The notes below the pieces were generated by a model. It was not told the origin of the DNA and did no database searches. It saw only the letters and a list, made by a program, of their open reading frames with translations. The position numbers and the translations under genes are program-made. 64,000 nt of DNA from Agromyces mediolanus (lineage in GTDB: Bacteria > Actinomycetota > Actinomycetes > Actinomycetales > Microbacteriaceae), in the NCBI RefSeq assembly GCF_023715325.1, contig NZ_JAMBNX010000001.1, forward strand, positions 434,001 through 498,000. Reading direction: 5' to 3'. Positions 7,601-14,678 of this stretch are shown here, piece by piece. Numbering within the stretch: position 1 is the first letter of the stretch; every line of letters starts with the position of its first letter.

Positions 7601-10322
7601 CTTCAACTCCATCGTCCTGCGCGACTACAGCGATGCGGGCGACTACCTCTCGCTGCCCGGCATGGCGGCGAGCTTCGAGCCGCGTCCGCACCAGCGGGCC
7701 GCGGTCGCCCGCATGATCGCCGAGCCCTCGGCCGGTCTGTTCCATGAGGTCGGTGCCGGGAAGACGGCCGAGATGGTGATGGGTGCGATGGAGATGCGCC
7801 GCATGGGCCTGATCGCCAAGCCCGTCGTTGTCGTGCCGAATCACATGCTGGAGCAGGTCGGCCGGGAGTGGTTGCAGATCTACCCGCAGGCCCGCATCCT
7901 CGCCGTCTCCAGCGGTGACCTGACTGCGGACAAGCGCCGCACCTTCGTCGCTCGCGCCGCAGCGAACGAGTGGGATGCCGTGATCTTGACGCAGGGGGCG
8001 TTCGCGAAGATCCCACTGCGCACGGAGACCCAGCAGGCGTACATCCGCTCGCAGGTCGATGACGTCAAGCAGGTGCTCGACCAGGCCGAGGGCGAGGACC
8101 GGATGAGCGTCAAGCGCATCCAGCGCAAGCTCCTGGCCCTGGAGAACAAGCTCAAGGACCGCACCGACACCTCCCGCGACGTCGGGGTCTGCTTCGAGGA
8201 CACCGGGATCGACTACGTGATCGTCGACGAGATGCACATGTACAAGAACCTCGCCACGGAGTCCAACATTCGCGACGCCTTGATCGAGGGCTCCGACCGT
8301 GCGACCGACCTGCACATGAAGCTCGAGTACCTGCGCTCGCAGGGTCGGGAGCGGGTCGTCACCGGCGCTACGGCGACCCCGATCTCCAACTCGGTCACCG
8401 AGGCATACGTGATGCAGCGCTATCTGCGTCCCGACCTGCTCGACGCGGCCGGCATCGGGGCCTTCGACGCCTGGGCGGCGACGTTCGGGCAGACCGTCAC
8501 GCAGATGGAGATGGCCCCGACCGGGAACAACACGTTCCGCATGAAGACCCGCTTCGCGAAGTTTTCGAACGTGCCGGAGATGCTCAAGATGTGGTCGATC
8601 TTCGCCGACGTGAAGACCGCCGAAGACCTGCAACTGCCCACCCCCGACCTCGTTGCCCGCGACGACGGACAGCGCGTCCCGGCGACCGTGCCGGTGCAGC
8701 CGACCGTGGAGCTCGAACGGTTCATCGAGCACCTGGGGGCGCGGGCGGAGAAGATCGCCGCGAAGGCGGTTCCGCCCACTGAGGACAACATGCTCAATGT
8801 GTCCACCGACGGCCGCAAGGCCGCCCTGGACATTCGCATGATCGTCCCGAACCGGCCCTCCGGCCCGACGAAGATCGACGCGGCCGCGGACGCGATCCAC
8901 CGGGTATGGGAGCGCACGCGCGACAACGAGTACCTCGACGTCATCACCGGGCAGCCCTCGCCGGTGCGCGGGGCGTTGCAGCTGGTGTTCTCTGATATCG
9001 GGACGCCGAACCCCGATCGCTGGAACGCCTACGACGAGTTGCACGCCCAGCTCGTGATGCGCGGGATGCCGGGCGAGGCGATCCGGTTCATGCACGAGGC
9101 CAAGACCGACACGGACAAGGCGCGCCTGTTCGCCGCCGCCCGTGCCGGGCACATCGCCGTGCTGCTCGGCTCGACGGAGAAGATGGGCGTCGGCACGAAC
9201 GTCCAGGCCCGCGCCGTCGCGCTCTACCACCTGGACTGCCCCTGGCGCCCGTCGGATATTGCCCAGCGCGAGGGCCGGATCATGCGACAGGGCAATCAGA
9301 ACGCGGAGGTCGCGATCGTCCGATTCGTGACGGAGCGATCCTTCGACTCTTACATGTGGCAGGGCGTCGAGCGGAAGGCGACGTTCATCGCCCAGCTCAT
9401 GCGTGGCCGGCTCGACACCCGCGAGATCGAGGAGATCGACTCGTCGGCTCTGTCCGCCGCGGAGGCGAAGGCGATCAGCTCCGGCAACCCTCTGCTGCTG
9501 GAGCACTCCACGATCCAGAACGAGGTGACCAGGCTGCGCCGGCTGGAACGTGCCTATCACCGTAACGAGTCGATGCTGATCCACAGCCGCGACCGCGCCC
9601 GCGGCGACGCACGCCGCGCCGGGAACGATATCGAGCATCTGGAGGCGGCGCTGCCGCGCATCCGCGATACCTCCGGCGAGAACTTCCGTATCGAACTGCG
9701 CGGCACGCACTACGACTCGCGGGTCGACGCCGCGCATGCGCTCGCCCGGTGGGCGCACGACTCGGACCTGAAGTGGGCGCCGAAGTACGCGACCCGCGAC
9801 TACGGCGTCATCGGGCGCATCAGCGGATTCGACGTCCACCTGGGCACGCTGCCGATGCTCGGCGATCTGCTCATGGAGATCACGCTCGACGGCGTGCCAC
9901 GCAGCGGCTTCACCATCTCCCGCGACATCTTCCTCGAGGGCGGCGTCGGTGTGATCCAGCGCATCGAGAACCGCGTCTCGGGCATCCCCACCCTGCTCGG
10001 CCACGCGCGCGACGACCTCGCCGTCGCCGAGCAGACCATCGCCGAGACGGAGGAACGCATCGGCCAACCGTTCCGGTACGCGGGCGCCCTGGCCGAGTCA
10101 GAGACCGACCTGGCCCGTGTCGAGGCGCAGCTCGCCGCGATGCAGGACGGCGGAGACCTGCCGCCCGCCGTCGAGGAGGCCCGGATCACCGTGGAGGCCG
10201 TCCGCGCGCACCGGCCGACGCTCGGTGTGCGGGCCGACCCCGACCGCACTGTGGCCGACCTCGCCGTCGTCGAGCGTTCGACGGCGGCGGCGCAACGCGA
10301 AGGACCGCAGTTCGGGTTCTGA
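4641..10322 (+). CDS. Giant N6-adenine methyltransferase-SF2 helicase fusion (DarB-like)
   Basis: A 1893-residue cytoplasmic protein. Residues 1-50 (MAARRNRDPHPGQLAFDLWG) are followed by a Gly/Ala/Asp/Arg-rich stretch to about 225 that coincides with a different gene in another frame. Conserved sequence resumes at residue 228 with RFVPASQDDLAPSGPKARFQ. The methyltransferase has motif I VLEPGSGAGTF at 345 and a motif IV variant NVPF at 408. The helicase has Walker A HEVGAGKTAEM at 1035-1045, DEMH at 1196, GATATPISNSVTEAY as motif III, and QREGRIMRQG at 1542. Layout and size recall phage P1 DarB and related antirestriction or plasmid methylase-helicases. A role protecting transferred DNA is inferred. 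The start at 4641 is the only one in frame that keeps the conserved N-terminal segment. Confidence 0.8.
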   Translation: MAARRNRDPHPGQLAFDLWGLDEQTADESLAAALASDTPDETTGEEHVDEQVRGSSQSALGEDGPDEASRAGEPGGVFHEPGPSGAGGSVGPDGNAGWDAIFGAELLAGGRPAGDGPADRGGGRDGTAGVDRRPGAAAGAGPRGVGADPALGREPRDLGRADAGLPGLDALDGGAGADGERLGGAGGLPRGPGGDRAAAGLPAGEPGRAAGGGDDPLPARTELAAPPRFVPASQDDLAPSGPKARFQANTAAIRLAHALAAENRGATAEEQQVLARWSSWGALPDVFDAAKDGWDVERAELRGLLDEAEWDAAARTTINAHYTDPLIVRQMWRAMSALGFTGGAVLEPGSGAGTFIGLAPGSAQMTGVELDPVTAAISQGLYPHATIRAESFADTRLPEGHFDAAIGNVPFAGVVLHDPVHNGTKQTMHNHFILKSLRLTRPGGLVAVLTSHYTMDAQNPGARREMNALADLVGAIRLPTGAHRRAAGTEVLTDLLIFRRREDGRPPADDLWETVTPVSIDGRLVKINAYFDHRPERMLGAVGVQQGMYGADTLTVTGDLSELESTLALAVDEIVFAGRRLGLTMSERTAAQQSRRAAFTPSAPAVWDGSIVPVDGGEFATVASGALEPFAVPKSAATELRALLGLRDRATTLLMLESATVDDTIEVTEARAALRRDYQKYLGKYGPLNRYTLRPTGRQNPAGDDTYARIVPTPIRLLRSDPFGPLVIALEQFDDTEQTATPAAIMTRRVVAPRPEVQGVETPADAIAVSLDRTGGIDPTLIADLLGMPEHEARRALAGMVFTDPVGGELVHAPAYLSGDVRGKLEAAKARAADEPAFQANADALAAVLPPALGVEDITARLGAVWISERIHEDFLNAILKTSDVRVENALPGMWEVRGGRAGVLSTSEWGTERRPAPDIAQAVMEQKTLLVYDEVEDVGGKIRRVLNPIETTAAQEKADLIQERFGEWVWEDPARAAALVEEYNRRFNSIVLRDYSDAGDYLSLPGMAASFEPRPHQRAAVARMIAEPSAGLFHEVGAGKTAEMVMGAMEMRRMGLIAKPVVVVPNHMLEQVGREWLQIYPQARILAVSSGDLTADKRRTFVARAAANEWDAVILTQGAFAKIPLRTETQQAYIRSQVDDVKQVLDQAEGEDRMSVKRIQRKLLALENKLKDRTDTSRDVGVCFEDTGIDYVIVDEMHMYKNLATESNIRDALIEGSDRATDLHMKLEYLRSQGRERVVTGATATPISNSVTEAYVMQRYLRPDLLDAAGIGAFDAWAATFGQTVTQMEMAPTGNNTFRMKTRFAKFSNVPEMLKMWSIFADVKTAEDLQLPTPDLVARDDGQRVPATVPVQPTVELERFIEHLGARAEKIAAKAVPPTEDNMLNVSTDGRKAALDIRMIVPNRPSGPTKIDAAADAIHRVWERTRDNEYLDVITGQPSPVRGALQLVFSDIGTPNPDRWNAYDELHAQLVMRGMPGEAIRFMHEAKTDTDKARLFAAARAGHIAVLLGSTEKMGVGTNVQARAVALYHLDCPWRPSDIAQREGRIMRQGNQNAEVAIVRFVTERSFDSYMWQGVERKATFIAQLMRGRLDTREIEEIDSSALSAAEAKAISSGNPLLLEHSTIQNEVTRLRRLERAYHRNESMLIHSRDRARGDARRAGNDIEHLEAALPRIRDTSGENFRIELRGTHYDSRVDAAHALARWAHDSDLKWAPKYATRDYGVIGRISGFDVHLGTLPMLGDLLMEITLDGVPRSGFTISRDIFLEGGVGVIQRIENRVSGIPTLLGHARDDLAVAEQTIAETEERIGQPFRYAGALAESETDLARVEAQLAAMQDGGDLPPAVEEARITVEAVRAHRPTLGVRADPDRTVADLAVVERSTAAAQREGPQFGF
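4786..5310 (+). CDS. 174-residue protein nested in another frame of the methylase-helicase gene
   Basis: ATG 4786 is preceded by GGGAGGAG at 4771-4778 and opens a frame of 174 residues: MNKYAAAARAHWERTAPTRL at the start and VLQEAATIRFLRELS at the end. The composition is that of a normal soluble helical protein, with balanced charges and Trp, Tyr, Met and Asn residues, and it has the usual G/C third-position bias. The enclosing frame here gives only Gly/Ala/Asp/Arg-rich sequence. This is therefore probably the main coding frame in the interval. No domain recognised. The gene ends 12 nt before conserved helicase sequence resumes. Function unknown; probably an element accessory protein. Confidence 0.7.
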   Translation: MNKYAAAARAHWERTAPTRLHALENPEEFFTNLGLQVQAEVSDLMAMLAGTRSSEQNYLREVARLVTARRIAEEVVMAQLVWIGDPELPLEQAREEWEQTRPSDENLVIWAERMQDSPDLMPSTVELEQMANDWAVPVAFLEGLVATEPPRDYLRENQAVLQEAATIRFLRELS

Positions 10323-10338
10323 GGTCGAGCCTCAGAAC
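10316..10338. terminator. Bidirectional hairpin spanning both stop codons
   Basis: A perfect 9-bp stem, GTTCTGAGG (10316-10324) and CCTCAGAAC (10330-10338), with a 5-nt loop. The stem contains the TGA of the rightward helicase gene and the stop of the leftward gene, so one structure closes both convergent transcripts. There is no long T tail, as is usual in high-GC actinobacteria. Confidence 0.55.
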
Positions 10339-10778
10339 AGGGTTGGCGCGTCAGGGCCAGCGGCGGACGGACGTGTCCCGAACGACGAGGACGGCGCCAG
10401 CCGCTGCCGCGCGGGCGCCTGCTCGGCCTCGGGCATGAGGCGGCTCGCCAGGACGGCCTTGACGTCGCTCCACAGGTCCGGGCGGTCCAGGTGCGCGTCC
10501 TTCTGGCAGTCGCGGGCCAGATCGCTCAGGAACCGCTCTCGGCGGGCCGGCGTCGACATCTGCTCGTCGTAGAAACCGTGGATGTCGTAGTCCGCGATGA
10601 ACCCGAAATAGCCGTGCGTGGAGAGCCCGAGATACAGCGGGCGGGTGAACCGCTCACGAGGGAAGTCGTCGGCGATGAATCGCAGCAGGGAGTTCACGAA
10701 CCGCGCCTTGCGCTCTGGGGTGCCCGAGTCCCAGCCCGAGTCGGCGAACTGCTCCGGCCGGTATCGAGGGGTCGCCAT
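10332..10778 (-). CDS. Conserved element protein of unknown function
   Basis: 148 residues from ATG 10778 (MATPRYRPEQFADSGWDSGT), chosen because GGAG lies 7 nt upstream; a GTG at 10802 would add eight residues. No domain is recognised. The sequence looks globular in residues 1-110 (KARFVNSLLRFIADDFPRER, LSTHGYFGFIADYDIHGFYD), with a low-complexity C-terminal tail. It is convergent with the methyltransferase-helicase and divergent from the 59-residue gene at 10869. It is probably an element accessory gene; nothing in the sequence points to a specific reaction. Confidence 0.6.
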   Translation of the reverse strand: MATPRYRPEQFADSGWDSGTPERKARFVNSLLRFIADDFPRERFTRPLYLGLSTHGYFGFIADYDIHGFYDEQMSTPARRERFLSDLARDCQKDAHLDRPDLWSDVKAVLASRLMPEAEQAPARQRLAPSSSFGTRPSAAGPDAPTLF

Positions 10779-10868
10779 GATGCTGCTCCGCTTCTTCGCC
10801 ACGGGTAGACACCCGCATCATGAAGGTGCGCGCCGCCACGGCGGGTGCGATTCGCGCACCTGTAGGTC

Positions 10869-11048
10869 ATGGGCGAGACAAGGACAGAGCACGCTACTCC
10901 CGGCGAGTTCGCGAACGATCCGCTCCCGCCGAACTTCGATGTGGTGGCCTGGACGCGAGAAGCATGCGAGGCATCGGGGGTGCCGTTCGCGGTCGAGGAC
11001 CCGGTGGTGCTAGGCCGGCTCCGCGCGCTCATGGAGCATCCGGCCTGA
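10869..11048 (+). CDS. Small 59-residue acidic protein
   Basis: ATG 10869 to TGA 11046-11048 encodes 59 residues: MGETRTEHATPGEFANDPLP, then a helical C-terminal half including NFDVVAWTREACEASGVPFA and VLGRLRALMEHPA. The composition and codon bias look genuine rather than shadow-like. It lies between the divergent gene at 10332-10778 and the convergent serine recombinase, ending 15 nt before the recombinase stop. Size and position would fit a recombination directionality factor or a toxin/antitoxin-type regulator, but there is no diagnostic motif. Function is unassigned. Confidence 0.55.
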   Translation: MGETRTEHATPGEFANDPLPPNFDVVAWTREACEASGVPFAVEDPVVLGRLRALMEHPA

Positions 11049-11063
11049 CCGGGCACCCTCCCG

Positions 11064-12554
11064 TCATGCCTTAAAGGTGAGCTGGACGCGCTCGGGCCGG
11101 AAACGGGAACCACCGTTCGCGTAGGGCTGCACGACGAGGCTGTCGATCAGCGCGGTCAAGATCGCGCGCTTCTGCGGGACCGTCCACTCGTGTTCCCAGG
11201 CATGCCGGAGAGCCGCTTCGTCGCCGATTGGGAGCCCTTTGAGTGCCGACCCGCGGTTCACCCTGCCGAGAGCCAGTTCTGCGTCGTGAACGGCGCCCTG
11301 CGCCGCGACGCGACCCGCGTGGTACTCGCTGCGACTCAGCATGCCTGCCCCGTAGTCACGGGCGAGGTCTTCCATACGTTCGCGCGCGGCCATGATCCGT
11401 CCCATCGCCTCCGCGACCGCCCCGCCTGTCTCGGGAGTATCTGTCGGGAGCGTGGTCACGGCGAGGCGGGCGATCACCGCTTCCCTGACGACGGCCTCCA
11501 GCCCGGATGCGCTGACCGACAGGCCGCCTCGCTCGGGATGCCCCGGCACGGGCATGCAGCGGTAGTAGCGACGCTTGGCGTCCGAAGGACCGTGGGTGTT
11601 CTTGCCTGACACCAGTCCTGACCCGCACTTCCCGCAGGTCGCGATCGCCGAGAGCAGGTTGATCGAGGATGCGCCGACGCGCCGGTCGGGATTGGAGAGC
11701 ATGGCCCGGATGCGAGTTGTTTCCTCCGGGGTGATGATCGCGGGCCAGTTTCCTGGCCCGAGGATCTCCCGTCCGTTGGGGGCGTCGCCGCGCTTGCGGC
11801 CCGGCTCATATGCCCGCTGCCCACTGATCCGCGCGGAGACGAGGATCGACTTCACAGTGGTCGCGTGCCACACCCCGAGCGTCTTCCCCGTCCCCGCTTG
11901 CGGTGCAGGGAACCCGGACTCTTCGTTCAGCCAAGCGGTGATCGATCGCAGCGACTGACCAGCCAGGAACCTGTCGGCTATCTCTCGGACCACCGCGGCC
12001 TGTTCTGGAATCAGCACACCGCCGGTGCCGTATCCGAACTTCGCTGCGCCGTGCCAGTCGCCGCGCTCGGCCTTCTGCCGGTTCGCGCGGCGGATGCGGT
12101 CGGCCTTGTGCCCGGACTCGTAGGCGGCCATCGCAACGAGCTGGCGGGCCATCAGCCGGCCCTCGTGGGTGTTGAGGTCGAATGCGCCGCCCATGACGGC
12201 CTCGATGCGGATCGGATGCGTCTCCACGAGGTCGATCAAGTCCTCGAGCTCGCGGGGTCGCCGATACAGGCGGTCGACGTGCCACACCACGACACGCGAG
12301 GGGCCGAGCTTGATCCGGGCGAGCATCCTTGCGAAGTCCGGCCGCTTCTTGTCTAGGTAGGCCGACGTGTCGTTGTCCATGAATACGTCGCCCTCGGCGA
12401 CGTCCAAGCCCAGCCGGGCACACAACGCGAGGCAGTCGTCTCGCTGCCGTTCGACGCCGGCTTCTTCCCCGGTGCGGTCCTCGCTGATCCGCAGATATAC
12501 CAGCACCTGCTCGGTGATCGTCCCGGTGCTGCTCGTCGTTGCCCTAGAGAGCAT
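11064..12554 (-). CDS. Large serine recombinase (integrase)
   Basis: 496 residues from ATG 12554. The resolvase catalytic domain begins VLVYLRISEDRTGEEAGVER with nucleophile Ser24. The conserved VVVWHVDRLYRRPRELEDLI block follows, then QLVAMAAYESGHKADRIRRA in the long helix. The Recombinase domain is about residues 175-270. A zinc-ribbon carries CGKCGSGL and a later Cys (YYRCMPVPGHPERGG), and a coiled coil lies around residues 385-450 (MGRIMAARERMEDLARDYGA). Proteins of this class integrate elements unidirectionally at attB sites often lying inside genes. It lies next to the junction at about 12851, where host tadA sequence begins, so it probably catalysed that integration. Confidence 0.92.
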   Translation of the reverse strand: MLSRATTSSTGTITEQVLVYLRISEDRTGEEAGVERQRDDCLALCARLGLDVAEGDVFMDNDTSAYLDKKRPDFARMLARIKLGPSRVVVWHVDRLYRRPRELEDLIDLVETHPIRIEAVMGGAFDLNTHEGRLMARQLVAMAAYESGHKADRIRRANRQKAERGDWHGAAKFGYGTGGVLIPEQAAVVREIADRFLAGQSLRSITAWLNEESGFPAPQAGTGKTLGVWHATTVKSILVSARISGQRAYEPGRKRGDAPNGREILGPGNWPAIITPEETTRIRAMLSNPDRRVGASSINLLSAIATCGKCGSGLVSGKNTHGPSDAKRRYYRCMPVPGHPERGGLSVSASGLEAVVREAVIARLAVTTLPTDTPETGGAVAEAMGRIMAARERMEDLARDYGAGMLSRSEYHAGRVAAQGAVHDAELALGRVNRGSALKGLPIGDEAALRHAWEHEWTVPQKRAILTALIDSLVVQPYANGGSRFRPERVQLTFKA

Positions 12555-12804
12555 CACGACCACCTCGATCGGAGCCCTGCCCCATCGACGCATCGAACGC
12601 GAACTGAACCAGCGCCCGGAGCATCTCCCCAGAGGAGCGATCGACAGCCCGGCGGGTTGTCCGCAACGTCGCCGCCACGACTAAGTTGTTCTCGCGGCAG
12701 TACCGCTGAATGTCTCGTCGCTGCGCCTCCGTATCCCTGCCAGCGTCTCGCGCGCGGGCCACCCGCACGTACACCGCGACGTTCCTCTTGCGTTCGACAT
12801 CCAT
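12544..12804 (-). CDS. Resolvase-like protein without catalytic serine
   Basis: 86 residues from ATG 12804, which has a strong ribosome-binding site (GGAGGTG, 6-nt spacing). It resembles only the start of a serine-recombinase catalytic domain: RNVAVYVRVARARDAGRDTE then AQRRDIQRYCRENNL. This parallels VLVYLRISEDRTG...ERQRDD of the neighbour, but Ala occupies the position of the nucleophilic Ser. The remaining residues (SSGEMLRALVQFAFDASMGQ) are helical. The stop overlaps the start of the full-length recombinase by 11 bp, so the two are translationally coupled. It may regulate or pair with the integrase, or be a decayed duplicate. The clean frame, start signal and overlap favour a retained protein. 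Confidence 0.65.
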   Translation of the reverse strand: MDVERKRNVAVYVRVARARDAGRDTEAQRRDIQRYCRENNLVVAATLRTTRRAVDRSSGEMLRALVQFAFDASMGQGSDRGGRDAL

Positions 12805-12825
12805 GCCGATCACCTCCACTGAACA

Positions 12826-12851
12826 GGTGCGTCAGATGCACCAAGTGGAGA
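12826..12851. other. Putative attachment site (element-host junction, attR side)
   Basis: Element sequence ends and the reading frame of tadA/cpaF begins at AAG (12851), the Walker A Lys codon. Immediately inside the element is a 5-bp inverted repeat, GGTGC (12826-12830) and GCACC (12838-12842), of the kind bound by large serine recombinases. The crossover is inferred to lie in or next to GGAGAAGACC (12847-12856). The exact core cannot be set without the other junction, which lies left of the window. Confidence 0.55.
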
Positions 12852-13342
12852 AGACCACGCTCCTCGCCGCGCTCCTCGGCGCGGCGCCGCCGCACGAGCG
12901 CATCGTCGTCATCGAAGACGTGGGCGAGGCGGTCATCGGGCACCCGCACGTCGTGTCGCTCGAAGCGCGGCAGCCGAACCTCGAGGGCGCCGGACGCATC
13001 GGGCTCGACGCGCTGGTGCGCGAGGCGCTGCGCATGCGCCCGGATCGGCTCGTGGTGGGCGAGTGCCGAGGCGCCGAACTGCGGGAACTCCTCTCGGCGC
13101 TGAACACCGGGCACGACGGGGGTGCAGGCACGATGCACGCGAACTCGCTCGCCGACGTCCCCGCGCGGCTCGAGGCGCTCGGGGCGTCGGCGGGGCTCTC
13201 CACCGCCGCGGTCGCACGGCAGGCGGTCAGCGCATTCGACCTCGTGCTGCATCTCGAGCGGCACGGTGGGGTGCGCACGCTCGCCTCGATCGGGCGACTC
13301 GTGCTCGACCACGATCGGCTCGGCGTGGAGGTCGACCGGTGA
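12851..13342 (+). pseudogene. tadA: 3' half of Tad secretion ATPase, truncated by element insertion
   Basis: A 163-codon fragment of a TadA/CpaF (VirB11-type) ATPase that powers Flp pilus assembly. It starts in the middle of Walker A: the Gly-rich half is missing, and sequence begins KTTLLAALLGAAPPHERIVV. It retains IEDVGE, ALRMRPDRLVVGECRGAELR with Walker B and Arg residues, and LLSALNTGHDGGAGTMHANS. The normal protein is roughly 350-500 residues, so the N-terminal half is presumably at the other end of the element. A weak in-frame ATG at 12836 could allow translation of the fragment, but it would lack the P-loop and cannot hydrolyse ATP. The stop overlaps the tadB start. Confidence 0.82.
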
Positions 13343-14352
13343 GCGCCGCCGCGCCCGAGCAGGCGCCCACTCGCCCGAGACGCCGGTTCCCGGTGACCCG
13401 CCGCCCCGGCGGCGCCGACGAGGAATCGACGATCGAGCGGGCGGCGGCCGTCGCGGAGCAGCTGGCGACCCTGCTGTCCGCCGGGGTCGGCGTCGCCGCG
13501 GCGTGGTCGCACCTCGACCCGGCCTCCGACCCCGCCGCCGGCCGCCGGACGGACGCGGGCGGCGGCGCACTTACGGACCCGATCGCCGCCGCCGCAGCCG
13601 CCGCGCGCGAGGGACTCCCGGTGCACGACGCGCTGCGCCGCAGCGAATCCAGCGGGCCGTGGCGGGCGCTCGCCGCGGCGTGGGAGATCGCCGCCGCGTG
13701 CGGAGCACCGTTGGCCGGCAGCCTGCGCGAGCTGTCCACCGCGCTGCGCGACGAGGCGCAGCTGCGGCGCGAGGTGCGCACCGCGCTCGCGGGGCCGAAC
13801 GCGAGCGCTCGCCTCGTCGCCTGGCTCCCCGTCATCGCGATCGGCTTCGGCCTCGTGCTCGGGTTCGACACGCTCGGCGTGCTGCTCGGCTCGCCGCTCG
13901 GCCTCGGCTGCCTGCTCGCCGGAACTGCGCTCCTCTGGGCCGGGCGCCGGTGGAATCGGGCGCTCGCCGCGCGGGCCTCGCGCGGCTCCGCGGATGCCGG
14001 GCTCGAGTACGACCTGCTGGCGATCGCGTTGACCGGCGGGGTCTCCCTCGACCGGGCACGGACCCTCGTCGCGACGGCCTTGTCGGATGGTGACGGCCCC
14101 ACCGGCACGATCGAGATCGACCGGATCGTCGGACTCGCCGCCGCGGCCGGCGCCCCGGTCGCCGAACTGCTGCGGGCCGAGGCGTTCCGGGTCCGTCGTG
14201 CGGCGCGCGCCCAGGGCATCGCCCGGGCCGCGGCCCTCGGGGTGCGTCTGATGATCCCGCTCGGGGTCTGCGTGCTCCCGGCGTTCGTCCTGCTGGGGGT
14301 CGCGCCCCTCGTCATCTCGGTCGTCTCCGGCACCTTCTCGGGCGCCGGATGA
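13339..14352 (+). CDS. tadB: TadB-like type II/IV secretion inner-membrane protein
   Basis: 337 residues from GTG 13339, overlapping the tadA stop by 4 nt. This is a type II secretion F-domain platform protein of the Tad pilus machine. It has cytoplasmic helical bundles (about residues 30-150, ERAAAVAEQLATLLSAGVGV), a transmembrane pair near residues 160-205 (LVAWLPVIAIGFGLVLGFDT and LGLGCLLAGTALLWAGRRWN), a second F-like segment, and a C-terminal membrane segment (MIPLGVCVLPAFVLLGVAPL). Only one F-domain gene is present, where many clusters have separate tadB and tadC. Loss of the intact tadA upstream probably leaves the machine inactive. Confidence 0.8.
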   Translation: MSAAAPEQAPTRPRRRFPVTRRPGGADEESTIERAAAVAEQLATLLSAGVGVAAAWSHLDPASDPAAGRRTDAGGGALTDPIAAAAAAAREGLPVHDALRRSESSGPWRALAAAWEIAAACGAPLAGSLRELSTALRDEAQLRREVRTALAGPNASARLVAWLPVIAIGFGLVLGFDTLGVLLGSPLGLGCLLAGTALLWAGRRWNRALAARASRGSADAGLEYDLLAIALTGGVSLDRARTLVATALSDGDGPTGTIEIDRIVGLAAAAGAPVAELLRAEAFRVRRAARAQGIARAAALGVRLMIPLGVCVLPAFVLLGVAPLVISVVSGTFSGAG

Positions 14353-14411
14353 CCGCCCTGCTCGTGCCACCACCGACCGCGGCAGCGGCCAGACAAGAAG
14401 AGAGGGATCTC

Positions 14412-14678
14412 ATGAATCATCGAACGCGTCCGCACGGGAGCACGACCACGCCCGAGGTGACCGCGGGCGGCGCCGTCGCGGACAGGCCCGATCCGCGGCA
14501 TCGTCGGGGCGGGCTCTGGCGACGTCTCGCCGGCGAGCGCGGCGCCGCCACCGCGGAGTACGCCGTCGCCACCATGGCGGCGGTGGGCTTCGCCGGGCTC
14601 CTCGTCGTCATCCTGCGCGGTGACGAGGTGCGCGGCATCCTCACCGACCTCGTGCGGAATGCGCTCAGCGTCGGCTGA
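14412..14678 (+). CDS. DUF4244 small Flp-pilin-like membrane protein
   Basis: 88 residues from ATG 14412, preferred over the ATG at 14349 because AGAAGAGAGGG lies just upstream. A polar N-terminal half is followed by GERGAATAEYAVATMAAVGF and AGLLVVILRGDEVRGILTDL. This is the DUF4244 signature, seen next to tadE in actinobacterial Tad clusters. The single hydrophobic segment after GAATAEYA resembles a Flp-type prepilin N-terminus, so it is probably the pilin or a pseudopilin. It overlaps the next gene by 20 bp. Confidence 0.8.
   Translation: MNHRTRPHGSTTTPEVTAGGAVADRPDPRHRRGGLWRRLAGERGAATAEYAVATMAAVGFAGLLVVILRGDEVRGILTDLVRNALSVG

Noticed and set aside
7428..10067. An 879-codon open frame antisense to the helicase
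   Set aside because: Its product is low-complexity R/D/G/V/H-rich sequence without motifs. The opposite strand carries complete, ordered helicase motifs, so this is a by-product of high GC.
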